64,000 nucleotides of DNA from Puteibacter caeruleilacunae (GCA_005217565.1 SJCO01000015.1:1-64000); one strand, 5' to 3'. Shown: positions 48,911-58,798, counted from the stretch's first letter. Program-made: numbers and translations. Notes: generated from the letters alone by a model not told the origin.

Positions 48911-48944
48911 AAAAAGAGATGAGCATTAATGCTCATCTCTTTTT
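48911..48944. terminator. Bidirectional palindromic terminator
   Basis: A perfect 34-bp palindrome (48911-48927 mirrored by 48928-48944) with A-run and T-run ends. It serves the convergent genes at 47984-48892 and dnaJ. A 12-bp direct duplication (GTAATTATAAAA type) lies between it and the upstream stop codon. Confidence 0.9.
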
Positions 48945-48946
48945 CA

Positions 48947-50098
48947 TTATTCAAACATATCTTTCATCTTTCTAAAGAAATTCTTTTCTTCTTGATGTGG
49001 TCCTTTCTGAAAAGCATCCGACTTTCCAAGCTTTTCCAACACCTTTCTTTCTTCCGAAGATAGCTTTCGAGGTATCCAAACATGCACTCGAACCAATAAA
49101 TCTCCCCTACCATAACCATTTACATCAGGTAAACCTTTACCTCTTAATCGTAGGATCTTTTCTGGCTGAGTTCCTGCTTCAATTTTCACCTTCACTTTAC
49201 TGTCTACAGTTGGAATCTCAACGGTAGTTCCAAGTGTGATCTCTGGAAACGACAAGAATAGGTTATAGATTAAATCATTGTCTTCTCGAACCAATTCAGG
49301 ATGGTCCTCTTCCTGGATCAACACCATAAGGTCCCCAGGAATACCTCCACGCCGTGCTGCATTTCCTTTTCCGCTAACATTAAGCTGCATTCCTTCTCCA
49401 ACTCCGGCTGGGATATTAATACTGATCACCTCTTCTCCTCTAACTACTCCTTCACCAGAACAGCTTGTACATTTATTGGTAATAATCTTTCCTTCACCGT
49501 TACAACTTGGACAAACAGCTGTAGTCTGCATCTGACCAAGGAAAGTATTAGATACACGAGTCACTTGACCAGTTCCATGACAGGTAGAACATGTACTATA
49601 TGACGATCCTCCTTGTGCTCCTGTTCCCTGGCAAGAGTTACAACTTACATATTTCTTAACCTTGATTTTCTTCTCAACTCCGTAAGCGATCTCTTGTAAG
49701 GTCATACTTACCTTTACACGAAGATTAGATCCTCGGTTAACTCGCTGCTGACTGCGGCCTCCACCGAAACCACCGAAACCTCCAAAGCCTCCGCCTCCGA
49801 ATACATCTCCAAACATTGAGAAGATATCATCCATCGACATGCCCTGGCCTCCACCAAAGCCACCAGCTCCTCCACTCATTCCTGCATGACCAAACTGATC
49901 GTAACGCTGCTTTTTTTCTGCATTACTTAAAACTTCATAGGCTTCAGCAGCCTCTTTAAAGTTTTCTTCAGCCTCTTTGTTCCCAGGATTTTTATCCGGG
50001 TGGAATTGAATTGCTTTCTTTCGATAAGCTTTTTTTATCTCTTCAGCACTGGCGTCTTTACTTACACCTAATACTTCGTAATAATCTCTTTTTGCCAT
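48947..50098 (-). CDS. dnaJ: Chaperone DnaJ
   Basis: Hsp40 co-chaperone of DnaK. From the ATG at 50098 ([14 protein letters not shown]) it is 383 aa; an upstream in-frame ATG overlaps grpE and is not used. J domain with HPD, a Gly/Phe-rich linker and four CxxCxGxG zinc repeats ([32 protein letters not shown]), then the two C-terminal beta domains. Follows grpE by 25 bp; dnaK is not in the window. Confidence 0.97.
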   Translation of the reverse strand: MAKRDYYEVLGVSKDASAEEIKKAYRKKAIQFHPDKNPGNKEAEENFKEAAEAYEVLSNAEKKQRYDQFGHAGMSGGAGGFGGGQGMSMDDIFSMFGDVFGGGGFGGFGGFGGGRSQQRVNRGSNLRVKVSMTLQEIAYGVEKKIKVKKYVSCNSCQGTGAQGGSSYSTCSTCHGTGQVTRVSNTFLGQMQTTAVCPSCNGEGKIITNKCTSCSGEGVVRGEEVISINIPAGVGEGMQLNVSGKGNAARRGGIPGDLMVLIQEEDHPELVREDNDLIYNLFLSFPEITLGTTVEIPTVDSKVKVKIEAGTQPEKILRLRGKGLPDVNGYGRGDLLVRVHVWIPRKLSSEERKVLEKLGKSDAFQKGPHQEEKNFFRKMKDMFE

Positions 50099-50123
50099 TT
50101 TGTCAATCAGGTTTTTTGTAGAG

Positions 50124-50714
50124 CTATTCGCCAATTACTACTTTGGCAAATCGAATTACTTTTTCATTAAGGTAATACCCCTTTTGAATTACATCAACAA
50201 CTTTCCCTTTTAACTCTTCTGCTGGAGCAGGGATCTTTGTTAACGCCTCATGTAAATCTGTATCAAAATCAGCCTCTTTAGCCTCAATTTCTTTTATTCC
50301 GTTTTGCTTCAAGAATTCGATAAAACGGTTATAGATCAGACTCACACCCTCTTTCATTGCTTTAGTATTGTCTGTTTCCTCAACTGAATCCATCGACTGC
50401 AATGCACGTTCAAAGTCATCAATAACCGGAAGAATATTTACCAAAATACTTTCTCCTGCCGACTTTGTCAAATCCATCTTTTCCTTCAATGTACGTTTAC
50501 GATAGTTATCAAACTCAGCTGACAATCGCATGTACTTATCAGTTTGTTCCTGAAGCTTCTCACCTAATTCAGTGATTGCATCTTCTTTTTTTGCTTTCTT
50601 TTTGGAGCTTTTTTTCTTCTCTTCAGCTTCAGGAGCTTTTTCTTCAACCTCCTGTTGCACCTCTTCCTTCTCTAAAATCTCCTGATCCTCTTTTATATCT
50701 TTTTTCTTTACCAT
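50124..50714 (-). CDS. grpE: Nucleotide exchange factor GrpE
   Basis: DnaK exchange factor, 196 aa from the ATG at 50714 ([12 protein letters not shown]). A charged Glu/Lys-rich N-terminus leads to the long coiled coil (about 70-110), then the [11 protein letters not shown] and [17 protein letters not shown] beta-wing signature. Operon with dnaJ. Confidence 0.96.
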   Translation of the reverse strand: MVKKKDIKEDQEILEKEEVQQEVEEKAPEAEEKKKSSKKKAKKEDAITELGEKLQEQTDKYMRLSAEFDNYRKRTLKEKMDLTKSAGESILVNILPVIDDFERALQSMDSVEETDNTKAMKEGVSLIYNRFIEFLKQNGIKEIEAKEADFDTDLHEALTKIPAPAEELKGKVVDVIQKGYYLNEKVIRFAKVVIGE

Positions 50715-50834
50715 AATCAATCCGAATAATTCACTACTATATTTCGTTGTCCTCATTATCAATTTGTTTGCCAAACCAATTGAAAAGGACAAATTGACAT
50801 CATTTCAGGATTCACTCTGCCAAAAATGATGGCA

Positions 50835-50842
50835 CAAATATA
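50835..50842 (-). promoter_or_regulatory. Candidate -7 box for grpE-dnaJ
   Basis: TATATTTG on the minus strand, 120 bp before grpE and directly beside the terminator of the next gene. No well-spaced TTG is seen. No CIRCE-type inverted repeat was found. Confidence 0.4.
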
Positions 50843-50843
50843 C

Positions 50844-50885
50844 AAAAAAGTAAGCCTTTGAATTTTACTAATCCAAAGGCTTACT
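50844..50885 (-). terminator. Terminator of the thioredoxin gene
   Basis: AGTAAGCCTTTG (50849-50860) pairs perfectly with CAAAGGCTTACT (50874-50885). Read leftward, it is followed by six T residues. It lies 26 bp past the stop codon of the gene at 50912. Confidence 0.88.
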
Positions 50886-50911
50886 CTTATTTATTAATAT
50901 TGATTAACTTC

Positions 50912-51430
50912 TTACTTCAGTTGAGCTTTCAAAAAATCTTGAAGTCGCTCACCTCTAAGATTTTGCTCTATAATCACGCCATCTCCATTAATTAGGAAAT
51001 TGGTAGGAATTGAACGTACACCATAAACTCGAGCATACTTAGCGCTCCAACCTTTTAAATCACTTACATGATATGGCCAGGTCAATTTATCCTGATCAAT
51101 AGCAGCTTCCCAACGAGCCTGATTTTGATCCAAAGAAACACTAAAGACGGTAAATCCATCACCGTTCTTGAATTTCTTATCCTTATAATTATTGTAAGCA
51201 GCAACCACATGTGGATTTTCTCTTCGACAAGGTCCACACCATGATGCCCAAAAGTCAATTAATACTAACTTTCCTTTTAAGTCAGAAAGCTTTAATGTCT
51301 CGCCATCTACTCCCTTTTCAATAATATCAGGTGCTTTATTTCCATTTCCAGTTCCTATACTAACATCCTGGGCCGAAAGCGAACTAAATCCAATTGCAAA
51401 TACTGCAAAAACAAACAATATCTTTCTCAT
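50912..51430 (-). CDS. TlpA/ResA-like periplasmic thioredoxin
   Basis: 172-aa secreted thioredoxin-fold protein. A signal peptide ends at about residue 20 (SSLSAQ). The active site WCGPC is at 64-68, and GVRSIPTNFLI holds the cis-proline. Such AhpC/TSA-Redoxin proteins reduce disulfides in the periplasm, for example in cytochrome maturation; the partner is unknown. Monocistronic, with its own terminator. Confidence 0.9.
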   Translation of the reverse strand: MRKILFVFAVFAIGFSSLSAQDVSIGTGNGNKAPDIIEKGVDGETLKLSDLKGKLVLIDFWASWCGPCRRENPHVVAAYNNYKDKKFKNGDGFTVFSVSLDQNQARWEAAIDQDKLTWPYHVSDLKGWSAKYARVYGVRSIPTNFLINGDGVIIEQNLRGERLQDFLKAQLK

Positions 51431-51585
51431 CGGTCAATGTGTTAATTGATTAATATTTCCTTTTAAGGTACAATAGTTATGCCACGATTTTACCCTCTAT
51501 AAGTATCCTTCAATACTGTCAACTCATAACAATATACGCAATTATTTGTTCAATTGATACAAGTAAAACAACTCAGAAATAATAA

Positions 51586-52893
51586 CTAGTTGATTCGCTC
51601 AATTCGAGCTCCAATGGCATTTAATCGATCATCAATACGTTCGTACCCGCGATCTATTTGTTCTATATTATGTATTTCGCTTACTCCATCAGCCGACAAG
51701 GCAGCAAGTAACAAGGCAACTCCCGCCCTGATATCAGGAGAAACCATAGTAGTAGGCCTCAATTGTTGGCGACGATCCAAACCAATAACACTTGCTCTGT
51801 GAGGATCACATAGAATAATCTGAGCCCCCATATCAATAAGCTTATCAACGAAGAACAGTCGACTTTCAAACATCTTTTGATGAATAAGAACCGTTCCTTT
51901 CGCCTGTGTTGCAGTTACGAGGAATACACTCAATAAATCAGGTGTTAACCCTGGCCATGGAGCATCAGCAATCGTCATAATCGAACCATCAATGAAAGAT
52001 TCAATCTCATAGTTCTTTTGAGCAGGAATAAAAATATCATCTCCTTGCTTCTCCATTTGGATTCCCAATCGCCTAAATGACTGTGGAATTATTCCAAGCT
52101 CATCATAAGCAACATCTTTTATGGTAATTTCGGAACCAGTCAAGGCAGCCAAACCGATAAAGCTCCCCACTTCAATCATATCAGGCAGAATTCTATGGGT
52201 AGTTCCATTTAAAGCTTCAACGCCTTCAATAGTCAACAAATTAGATCCTACTCCGCTGATTTTAGCTCCCATGCGTACCAACATCTTACAAAGTTGTTGA
52301 AGATATGGTTCGCAAGCGGCATTATATATCGTCGTTGTCCCCTCTGCCAAAACAGCAGCCATAACAATATTCGCAGTACCTGTCACTGAAGCTTCTTCCA
52401 GCAACATATATGCTCCTTTGAGGTTCTCTGCTGCAACCCGATAATAATTGGTTTTACTATTAAATTCGAAATTAGCACCTAATTTCTGGAATCCTATAAA
52501 ATGTGTATCCAATCGGCGGCGCCCAATTTTATCTCCGCCTGGTTGTGGTACATAACCTTTACCAAAACGAGCCAATAATGGTCCCACAAGCATTATAGAT
52601 CCTCTTAAACTTTCCGCCTGATGTGTATACTGATCCGTCTTTAGATAATCGAGGTCAACATTTGCGGCACAAAAGCGATAAGATCCCTCACCCAGTTTAT
52701 CGATCTTAACTCCCAACTCAGCTAATATCTCAATGAGTTTATTAACATCTCTAATATTGGGTATATTGTTGATTGTAACACATTGGTCAGTCAGCAAGAC
52801 TGCTGAAAGAATCTGCAAAGCTTCATTCTTTGCACCTTGTGGAGTAAGAGCACCTTTTAATTGATACCCTCCTTCAACTCTGAATGTAGCCAT
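51586..52893 (-). CDS. murA: UDP-N-acetylglucosamine 1-carboxyvinyltransferase, Cys-to-Asp type
   Basis: First committed step of peptidoglycan synthesis, moving enolpyruvate to UDP-GlcNAc. 435 aa, slightly longer than Escherichia coli MurA. Lys22 of GAKNEALQ is present. The active-site loop reads PGGDKIGRRRLDTHF at 118-132, so the cysteine targeted by fosfomycin is Asp121. Asp at this place keeps activity but blocks covalent attack by the drug. It follows the DUF4290 gene by 27 bp. Confidence 0.95.
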   Translation of the reverse strand: MATFRVEGGYQLKGALTPQGAKNEALQILSAVLLTDQCVTINNIPNIRDVNKLIEILAELGVKIDKLGEGSYRFCAANVDLDYLKTDQYTHQAESLRGSIMLVGPLLARFGKGYVPQPGGDKIGRRRLDTHFIGFQKLGANFEFNSKTNYYRVAAENLKGAYMLLEEASVTGTANIVMAAVLAEGTTTIYNAACEPYLQQLCKMLVRMGAKISGVGSNLLTIEGVEALNGTTHRILPDMIEVGSFIGLAALTGSEITIKDVAYDELGIIPQSFRRLGIQMEKQGDDIFIPAQKNYEIESFIDGSIMTIADAPWPGLTPDLLSVFLVTATQAKGTVLIHQKMFESRLFFVDKLIDMGAQIILCDPHRASVIGLDRRQQLRPTTMVSPDIRAGVALLLAALSADGVSEIHNIEQIDRGYERIDDRLNAIGARIERIN

Positions 52894-52920
52894 ATGTATT
52901 AGGGGTTAATAGATGTAAGA

Positions 52921-53550
52921 TTAATATTTACGTCCGCCTTTTCCTTTCTTGTCTTTTTTATCGCCCTTCTTGTTATCTTTTTTCTTTCCTCTATTGCGTT
53001 GTAATAGATCTCTGGCCTCGATTAGTTTATAATCTTCTGAGAAACTAATCTTACCATTAGATAATTCCTGTATATCCTCAAAGATCTTCTCATCCTCAAC
53101 TGCATCCTTATTCCAAACCAGATAACATTTTTTCATATGGTTGGCAAGCAATTGAATCAATACTTCACGCTCTTGTCCTTCATCAAAATCTCCAGCCTTA
53201 TCAACTAATAGCTGAAGCGTTTTTCCATAATGACGATACTTAATTGCATTTGAACTATAAGGAACCTTTTCAGGTTTCTCATCCAAGACTTCTTTATTAG
53301 GAGTTTCATATGGAGAATCGATATCTAATTTAAAATCAGACATAATTGCTAAATGATCCCATAATTTATGGCGAAAATCTGGAATATCACGCAAATAAGG
53401 ATACATATTCCCCATCACATCAATAATTGCTTTGGCTGCTCTGTTTCTCTCTTCTCTATCCTCAATGGTCATTGTATGATCGACCATATTCTGTATATTT
53501 CGGCCATACTCGGGCAATACCAATTTTTTCCTGTTCGAATTATAATCCAT
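52921..53550 (-). CDS. DUF4290 protein
   Basis: 209-aa soluble, mostly helical protein conserved in Bacteroidota and often beside murA. It has the NRKKLVLPEYGRNIQNMV and RNRAAKAIIDVMGNMYPYLRD segments typical of DUF4290. The C-terminus is a Lys/Gly-rich, probably disordered tail (about 185-209) that could bind nucleic acid. Function unknown. Transcribed from a consensus promoter with murA. Confidence 0.88.
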   Translation of the reverse strand: MDYNSNRKKLVLPEYGRNIQNMVDHTMTIEDREERNRAAKAIIDVMGNMYPYLRDIPDFRHKLWDHLAIMSDFKLDIDSPYETPNKEVLDEKPEKVPYSSNAIKYRHYGKTLQLLVDKAGDFDEGQEREVLIQLLANHMKKCYLVWNKDAVEDEKIFEDIQELSNGKISFSEDYKLIEARDLLQRNRGKKKDNKKGDKKDKKGKGGRKY

Positions 53551-53629
53551 TTTCTATACATTGAAATATTCAGGTAGAAATCTTAGGCATTCTTACTTGG
53601 TAATCAATTCAGAAGGCATGTTTCTGACA

Positions 53630-53660
53630 CAAAGCTACGTTTTTTCGGCCATGGATCAAA
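53630..53660 (-). promoter_or_regulatory. Consensus promoter of DUF4290-murA
   Basis: TTTG (53657-53660) and TAGCTTTG (53630-53637) on the minus strand are separated by exactly 19 bp, a perfect match to the Bacteroidota promoter. Transcription should begin near 53623, about 73 bp before the DUF4290 start. Confidence 0.8.
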
Positions 53661-53882
53661 GAAAATCTCTCAAAACACAATCATTATACTTCAAAAACAG
53701 TAAGTACCATACCTCGATCTATGACCAAAGCCGCGTCAAACTCGACATATAGACGTGTTTGTCGCAGTTTTGTCGCGACTTTGATACGTATTTGTCGAGG
53801 GCAAAAGGTACCTTTGCCCATATTTTCAAATTAGATTTCCTTGATTATAAAGATTGTGAGCAATCACTCTGAAGTAGAATAT

Positions 53883-53913
53883 CAAAGGTAATACTATTCT
53901 TCATTATCGACAA
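53883..53913 (-). promoter_or_regulatory. Second leftward promoter-like element
   Basis: TACCTTTG (53883-53890) with TTG at 53911-53913, spacing 20 bp, on the minus strand. It would transcribe the phased-repeat region toward DUF4290. The 14-mer around its -7 box recurs before pcrA at 56510-56523. Confidence 0.5.
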
Positions 53914-54035
53914 TGAATCAGAAGAATTGCTAATGCTTCGTCCGGGGAAAAGAGACGATGTTCCCCGCAGGATGATACACATTAAGGAGAAAGATTAAAA
54001 GTTATATTCACCTCTCTCCTTAAACAACAAAAAGT

Positions 54036-56366
54036 TTAGCTATTCACAATTCGTAATTTCGCAAACTTCAACAACAAATGTTTCTGTCCTGAAGTTGGAA
54101 AGAATACTGTTGCTTTTATATCCGGTGCTACACCTTCAATCTGCAAAACTTTACCTTTGCCAAAACGTTGGTGTTCCACAACCATTCCTGGCTGTATCTT
54201 TTCAGGGGCATCCCCTTTAAAATCTGGATTTTGAGAACCAGCAGCTTTTAATTTAACCATATTCTGCAAACGACCGTTAGCTTCTTGTCGTTTTTGAACT
54301 TGAAAAGATTTATTTTTTGATCTGCTCCCTACTATACCTCCAGAAGCCACTGCGTCAGCTCGTCCACCTCGTCCTGTAAAACCAGGTGCATCTAGGAACT
54401 CATCATCAATCTCTGAGATAAACTTACTTGGTTCACAAAACTCAAGTCTTCCCCACTTATAACGCTGTCTCGCCCACGATAAATATGCACGATCCTCGGC
54501 ACGAGTGATAGCAACATAAAACAAGCGTCTTTCCTCTTCCATTTCATGCTGAGTCAACTGTCCGGAATACTGTGCTGGGAATAATTTATCTTCCATACCA
54601 ACCACGAACACGGTCTTAAACTCCAAACCTTTTGCCGAATGAACTGTCATTAAGGTTACACGATCACGATCTTCATCCTTCTCATTATCCTGATCTGTTA
54701 GCAAAGCTACATCCTCCATATAGTTTGCTAATTTATTTTCACGCCCCTCTTCTCTTGCACTCACCGAGAATTCCTTTATACCATTCAATAATTCCTGAAC
54801 ATTCTCGTGTCTACTAACACCTTCCGGAGTAGTATCATTGTACAAATCCTTTAACAATCCACTATCGGCGGCAATCTGTTTTGCCATATCGAAAGCTTCA
54901 ATTTCACCGATCTTCTCGGCAAACCCTTTTATCAATAAAGTAAACTTATTGATCTTGGTTACGGTTCCCTTATTCAGACCTATATTATTATCGGCTCCTA
55001 AATTTTCAATAACCTCCCAGATGCTAGTCTCATTCACAAGCGAAGCATTCTCCAGTTTCTCCATGGTTGTCTGACCAATACCCCGGGCAGGATAATTGAT
55101 GATTCGTTTTAAAGCCTCATTATCCTTATAGTTTACAGAAAGTCGGATATAACAAAGAATGTCTTTAATTTCCTTTCGTTGGTAAAACGACATTCCTCCA
55201 TAAATCTTATATGGAATATTTCGTTTTCTTAAAGTTTCTTCAAAAATACGTGACTGAGCATTAGTCCTATATAGGATGGCAAAATCCTCATAATTCAAAT
55301 GCTCTCGCATTCGCAACTCTCCTATTTCTCCAGCAACCAAATACCCCTCTTCATTATCATTAAGTGCAGATAAAACCTTTATTTGATCCCCAACTTTATT
55401 CTCGGAAAACACCTTTTTCTTTAGCTGCTTTTGATTTTTTGCAATTACACTATTCGCAGCATCAACAATCGTTTGAGTTGAACGATAGTTTTGCTCCAAT
55501 TTAAAGATAGAGTGCGTAGGATAATCGGTTTGAAAATTTAGTATGTTCTCAATTTTAGCTCCTCGAAAAGAATAGATACTCTGAGCATCATCGCCTACAA
55601 CACAGATATTTTTATGCTCAGCTGCAAGACTTTTTATAATGCGATATTGGGCATGATTCGTATCCTGATACTCATCAACAAGAACATATTTGAATTGATT
55701 TTGATATTTTTCCAAGACCTCGGGATGGTGATGAAATAAAAGATTAGTCTTCATCAATAAGTCATCAAAATCCATAGCCCCTGCCATTGCACACCTTTTG
55801 GCATATTCTTTATAGATATTTGCAATCAATGGCATCCTAAGACTCGCATCATAATCTTTTGCCGCTTTACTCTCGGCATATGCATTGGGTGTCACCAAAT
55901 TGTTCTTAGCACCCGATATTCTTCCCAAAATAACATTAGTCTTATAGGTTTTATCATCCAGTTTCATATCCCGGATAATAGAACGTACTATACTCTTTGC
56001 ATCAGCTGTATCATAAATTGTAAAATTTGAAGGATATCCAATTACATCAGACTCAATACGAAGAATCCGTGCAAAGATAGAGTGGAAGGTTCCCATCCAC
56101 AGATATCGGGCAACATCATGACCAACAATCGAGGCAATACGTTCTTTCATTTCACGTGCAGCTTTATTGGTAAAAGTTAAAGCAAGAATACTCTTTGCTT
56201 TATTACCCTGCTCCAGTAAGTGAGCGATACGAAAAGTTAACACCCTGGTCTTCCCTGAACCTGCACCCGCGATAACCAATGATGGTCCGTCTATCGTTTC
56301 CACAGCACTCCGCTGTGCCTCATTTAAGCCTTCAAGATAATTTTGCACGTGAAATATTTTTTTCAA
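54036..56366 (-). CDS. pcrA: UvrD/PcrA-type DNA helicase
   Basis: Superfamily 1A 3'-5' helicase, 776 aa, for DNA repair and removal of stalled complexes. Walker A AGAGSGKT near residue 33; motif II VDEYQDTNHAQY; GDDAQSIYSFRGA; LEQNYRST; TMVHSAKGLEF-type motif V; VAITRAEDRAYLS motif VI. A C-terminal Tudor-like domain (VVEHQRFGKGKVLQIEG) that binds RNA polymerase in PcrA is present. Leftward gene bounded by hairpins downstream. Confidence 0.95.
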   Translation of the reverse strand: MKKIFHVQNYLEGLNEAQRSAVETIDGPSLVIAGAGSGKTRVLTFRIAHLLEQGNKAKSILALTFTNKAAREMKERIASIVGHDVARYLWMGTFHSIFARILRIESDVIGYPSNFTIYDTADAKSIVRSIIRDMKLDDKTYKTNVILGRISGAKNNLVTPNAYAESKAAKDYDASLRMPLIANIYKEYAKRCAMAGAMDFDDLLMKTNLLFHHHPEVLEKYQNQFKYVLVDEYQDTNHAQYRIIKSLAAEHKNICVVGDDAQSIYSFRGAKIENILNFQTDYPTHSIFKLEQNYRSTQTIVDAANSVIAKNQKQLKKKVFSENKVGDQIKVLSALNDNEEGYLVAGEIGELRMREHLNYEDFAILYRTNAQSRIFEETLRKRNIPYKIYGGMSFYQRKEIKDILCYIRLSVNYKDNEALKRIINYPARGIGQTTMEKLENASLVNETSIWEVIENLGADNNIGLNKGTVTKINKFTLLIKGFAEKIGEIEAFDMAKQIAADSGLLKDLYNDTTPEGVSRHENVQELLNGIKEFSVSAREEGRENKLANYMEDVALLTDQDNEKDEDRDRVTLMTVHSAKGLEFKTVFVVGMEDKLFPAQYSGQLTQHEMEEERRLFYVAITRAEDRAYLSWARQRYKWGRLEFCEPSKFISEIDDEFLDAPGFTGRGGRADAVASGGIVGSRSKNKSFQVQKRQEANGRLQNMVKLKAAGSQNPDFKGDAPEKIQPGMVVEHQRFGKGKVLQIEGVAPDIKATVFFPTSGQKHLLLKFAKLRIVNS

Positions 56367-56511
56367 AAATTAATGACTCCTTTTAAAATAACCTGGTTTT
56401 AAAAGATTATTTATAGAAGCCTCAAAAATAATATTTGTTCACCGGAATTATATCCCTTATGCGAAAATTTAATACAAAGAAGCAAAACCAAGATACAAAA
56501 TGAAGAAAGAT

Positions 56512-56519
56512 CAAAGGTA
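56512..56519 (-). promoter_or_regulatory. Candidate -7 box for pcrA
   Basis: TACCTTTG on the minus strand inside ATCAAAGGTAATAC, identical in 14 bases to 53881-53894. It lies 145 bp before the pcrA start. No well-placed TTG was seen. Confidence 0.45.
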
Positions 56520-56600
56520 ATACATAATTTTAATCGACCTTTCGCGTTATTTTTCTAATATTGCATATTACATAATCGCAGAAATAAAAGTTAAAACCCT

Positions 56601-57899
56601 ATGAACAAGCTATATATCTTGATTCTTTTTACATTTTTCGCAACATTGGCCTATGGACAGATTTCTGCACCAAAAGCTGCTGCGGAAACACAGACAAACT
56701 ATACTGCAACTTCAACCAATGATCCTATTTTCATCTTTTGCGCAAATGACAATATGGACTATAAGGGTGAACTAACAGTAAGTAATCCGTTTTCCGAATC
56801 TGCGACATATGAATGGCAAAAGTTTAATATCAATTCAGGAGATTTTGAATTTTACCAAAACGGAACCACTGGAGCAGAATCTTCCACCATCAGCGGTCTT
56901 CAAAATGGTTGCTATCGCATGATTCTGACAACAACTTCAGAAAACAGGGTATATAATGCATGGGTTATTAACAGCTGGGTAAACGCAACAGGAGCAGTTA
57001 CTGAATCAAACTGTGAGCTAGTACAACTAGAAGGAAGTTTTACCAATAATAGCTGGGATTACAGAGATATCACAAGTAATGAATCATTAACCATTAATCC
57101 ACAATATGAAGTATCTTGGATGGATGGAGATACAAAAGTAGGTGCATTCTTGTCTTCAAAGATAGATCCTCAAGCAGAGGATAAAACCTATGTTTTAATT
57201 GTAAATAATCAGTTTGGATGTCCTGTTGAAGCTGAAGTTTCCTATACGTCTTTGGTTCCAAAAGCAGAATTTAATGTTTCTCCTAATAAAGGACAAGCAC
57301 CATTAGTTTCAACTATTTCCAACAACTCACTCAATGCCGACAGCTATCAGTGGCATTTTTACAAAAGTGAGGACCAGATCACCAAGGAATATGAAACAAA
57401 TACTGAAGTCGACAGCTTAATGCTACCTGTAGCATTCAACACTGAACCGAACTTTGAGTTTACTTATGAAAATTCTGGTTGGTACCGTCTTAAACTGATT
57501 GCTATTAAGAATAACGACAATGGATTAATTTGTAAAGACTCTATCTATTTCAACAACGGACAAGATAACTTTATCAAAGTTGATACATCATTTGTAAAAG
57601 CTCCTTGGGCAATAGCCCCCAAAGATGAAAGTAGCGAAAACAAAGACTTTTTCATTAAGATACAATCTTTGAAGTCAATGAAAGTAACGGTATTTAATCG
57701 TTGGGGAAAAAAATTAGCCTCATACAGTGCTGACAATATAGCACTGGGACAAGAAGAAAAAAAGATTGTCATTTGGAATGGTAAAGTAAACGGTCGCTAT
57801 GCCACTCCTGGAGTTTATTACTATGTAGTAGATGCAATTGGACGCGATGATAAGAAACGCAAAATGAGAGGTTTTTTCCATTTATTTAGAGACAAATAG
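56601..57899 (+). CDS. Secreted protein with type IX sorting domain
   Basis: 432-aa surface or secreted protein. The signal peptide ends near residue 20 (LAYGQ). A middle PKD-like domain (PKAEFNVSPNKGQAPLVST, about 225-310) follows a beta-rich segment. The C-terminal 85 residues look like the gliding-motility-associated (CHU_C, type B) domain: VTVFNRWGKKLASY, IVIWNGKVNGRYATPGVYYY. This domain is a signal for the type IX secretion system. No enzymatic motif was recognised. A DUF1460 gene follows by 19 bp. Confidence 0.85.
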   Translation: MNKLYILILFTFFATLAYGQISAPKAAAETQTNYTATSTNDPIFIFCANDNMDYKGELTVSNPFSESATYEWQKFNINSGDFEFYQNGTTGAESSTISGLQNGCYRMILTTTSENRVYNAWVINSWVNATGAVTESNCELVQLEGSFTNNSWDYRDITSNESLTINPQYEVSWMDGDTKVGAFLSSKIDPQAEDKTYVLIVNNQFGCPVEAEVSYTSLVPKAEFNVSPNKGQAPLVSTISNNSLNADSYQWHFYKSEDQITKEYETNTEVDSLMLPVAFNTEPNFEFTYENSGWYRLKLIAIKNNDNGLICKDSIYFNNGQDNFIKVDTSFVKAPWAIAPKDESSENKDFFIKIQSLKSMKVTVFNRWGKKLASYSADNIALGQEEKKIVIWNGKVNGRYATPGVYYYVVDAIGRDDKKRKMRGFFHLFRDK

Positions 57900-57918
57900 C
57901 ATTTCAAAAAAACAAAGC

Positions 57919-58773
57919 ATGTTATTCAAAACAATATTTCTAGTAGTCATAGGTATTACCTTTACCTATAATCTATGCAGAGCACAACAACCATACATTT
58001 GTACTCCACAGGATTCTGTGCTTATAGAAAGACAGCTAGATAGACATAAAGAAGAAAACAACAAAACCACACCTGAGCTTATCATTTCAGTTGGCAAGTC
58101 ACTTCTTAATAAACCATACGTTGCCCAAACATTAGAAAAGGGAGAAATCGAAACATTGATTGTTAATCCGTCTCAATTTGACTGCACCACATTTGTTGAG
58201 CATTGTCTGGCTATGGCCCGAACGATACGTTCTAATTCTCATAAATTCTCTGATTACACAAATCAGCTCAGATTAATCAGATATCGAAATGGAACGATCG
58301 ACAACTACACCTCTCGTCTACACTATTGGAGTGAATGGATTATTAACAACCAGAAGAAGGGTATTATTACCGATATAACACAACAATCTGAAGGCATAAT
58401 ATATGCGAATAACATATCGTTTATGAGTACCCACAGCGATAAGTATCCTCGTCTTAAAGGGAAAAAAGAATTGATTAACCAGATAGAAAAGGTTGAGCAG
58501 GATATTTCAAGCTATGAGTTTTTCTATATTCCAAAAGATGATGTCTTGAAAACTGAAAAATACTTCAACGATGGAGATATCATTGGAATAACCACTAATA
58601 TTAAGGGGTTAGATTTTGTTCATACCGGAATTTTAATCCGTAAGAACCAACGCATCCATCTACTTCATGCCTCGTCTGACAAGAAAAAAGTAGTTATTTC
58701 GCAACTTCCTCTTCATGAATACCTGGCAGCAAACAAAATTCAATCTGGCATCATGGTGCTTCGTGCTCAATAG
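57919..58773 (+). CDS. DUF1460 N-acetylmuramoyl-alanine amidase-like hydrolase
   Basis: 284-aa exported protein; the signal peptide ends near residue 22 (NLCRAQ). FDCTTFVEHCLAMAR carries the likely nucleophile Cys of an NlpC/P60-type fold. DFVHTGILI and IHLLHASS supply candidate histidines. Related Bacteroidota proteins cut peptidoglycan or muropeptides. Probably co-transcribed with the type IX substrate upstream. Confidence 0.85.
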   Translation: MLFKTIFLVVIGITFTYNLCRAQQPYICTPQDSVLIERQLDRHKEENNKTTPELIISVGKSLLNKPYVAQTLEKGEIETLIVNPSQFDCTTFVEHCLAMARTIRSNSHKFSDYTNQLRLIRYRNGTIDNYTSRLHYWSEWIINNQKKGIITDITQQSEGIIYANNISFMSTHSDKYPRLKGKKELINQIEKVEQDISSYEFFYIPKDDVLKTEKYFNDGDIIGITTNIKGLDFVHTGILIRKNQRIHLLHASSDKKKVVISQLPLHEYLAANKIQSGIMVLRAQ

Positions 58774-58798
58774 AAACAAAATAACTTTTCCGATGATA

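Larger units (their letters stand above)
53551..54035. other. 485-bp structured spacer before DUF4290-murA
   Basis: No protein gene is supported. The spacer contains two leftward promoters, three TTTGTCG heptamers at 53758, 53769 and 53791 (11 and 22 bp apart), an imperfect palindrome GGGCAAA...TTTGCCC (53799-53819), and two hairpins near pcrA (53943-53967 and 53982-54023). A short plus-strand frame here lacks any recognisable motif. Confidence 0.5.

Noticed and set aside
53561-53752. 63-codon plus-strand frame in the DUF4290 spacer
   Set aside because: No motif is recognisable, it overlaps the consensus leftward promoter, and its composition is unlike neighbouring genes.
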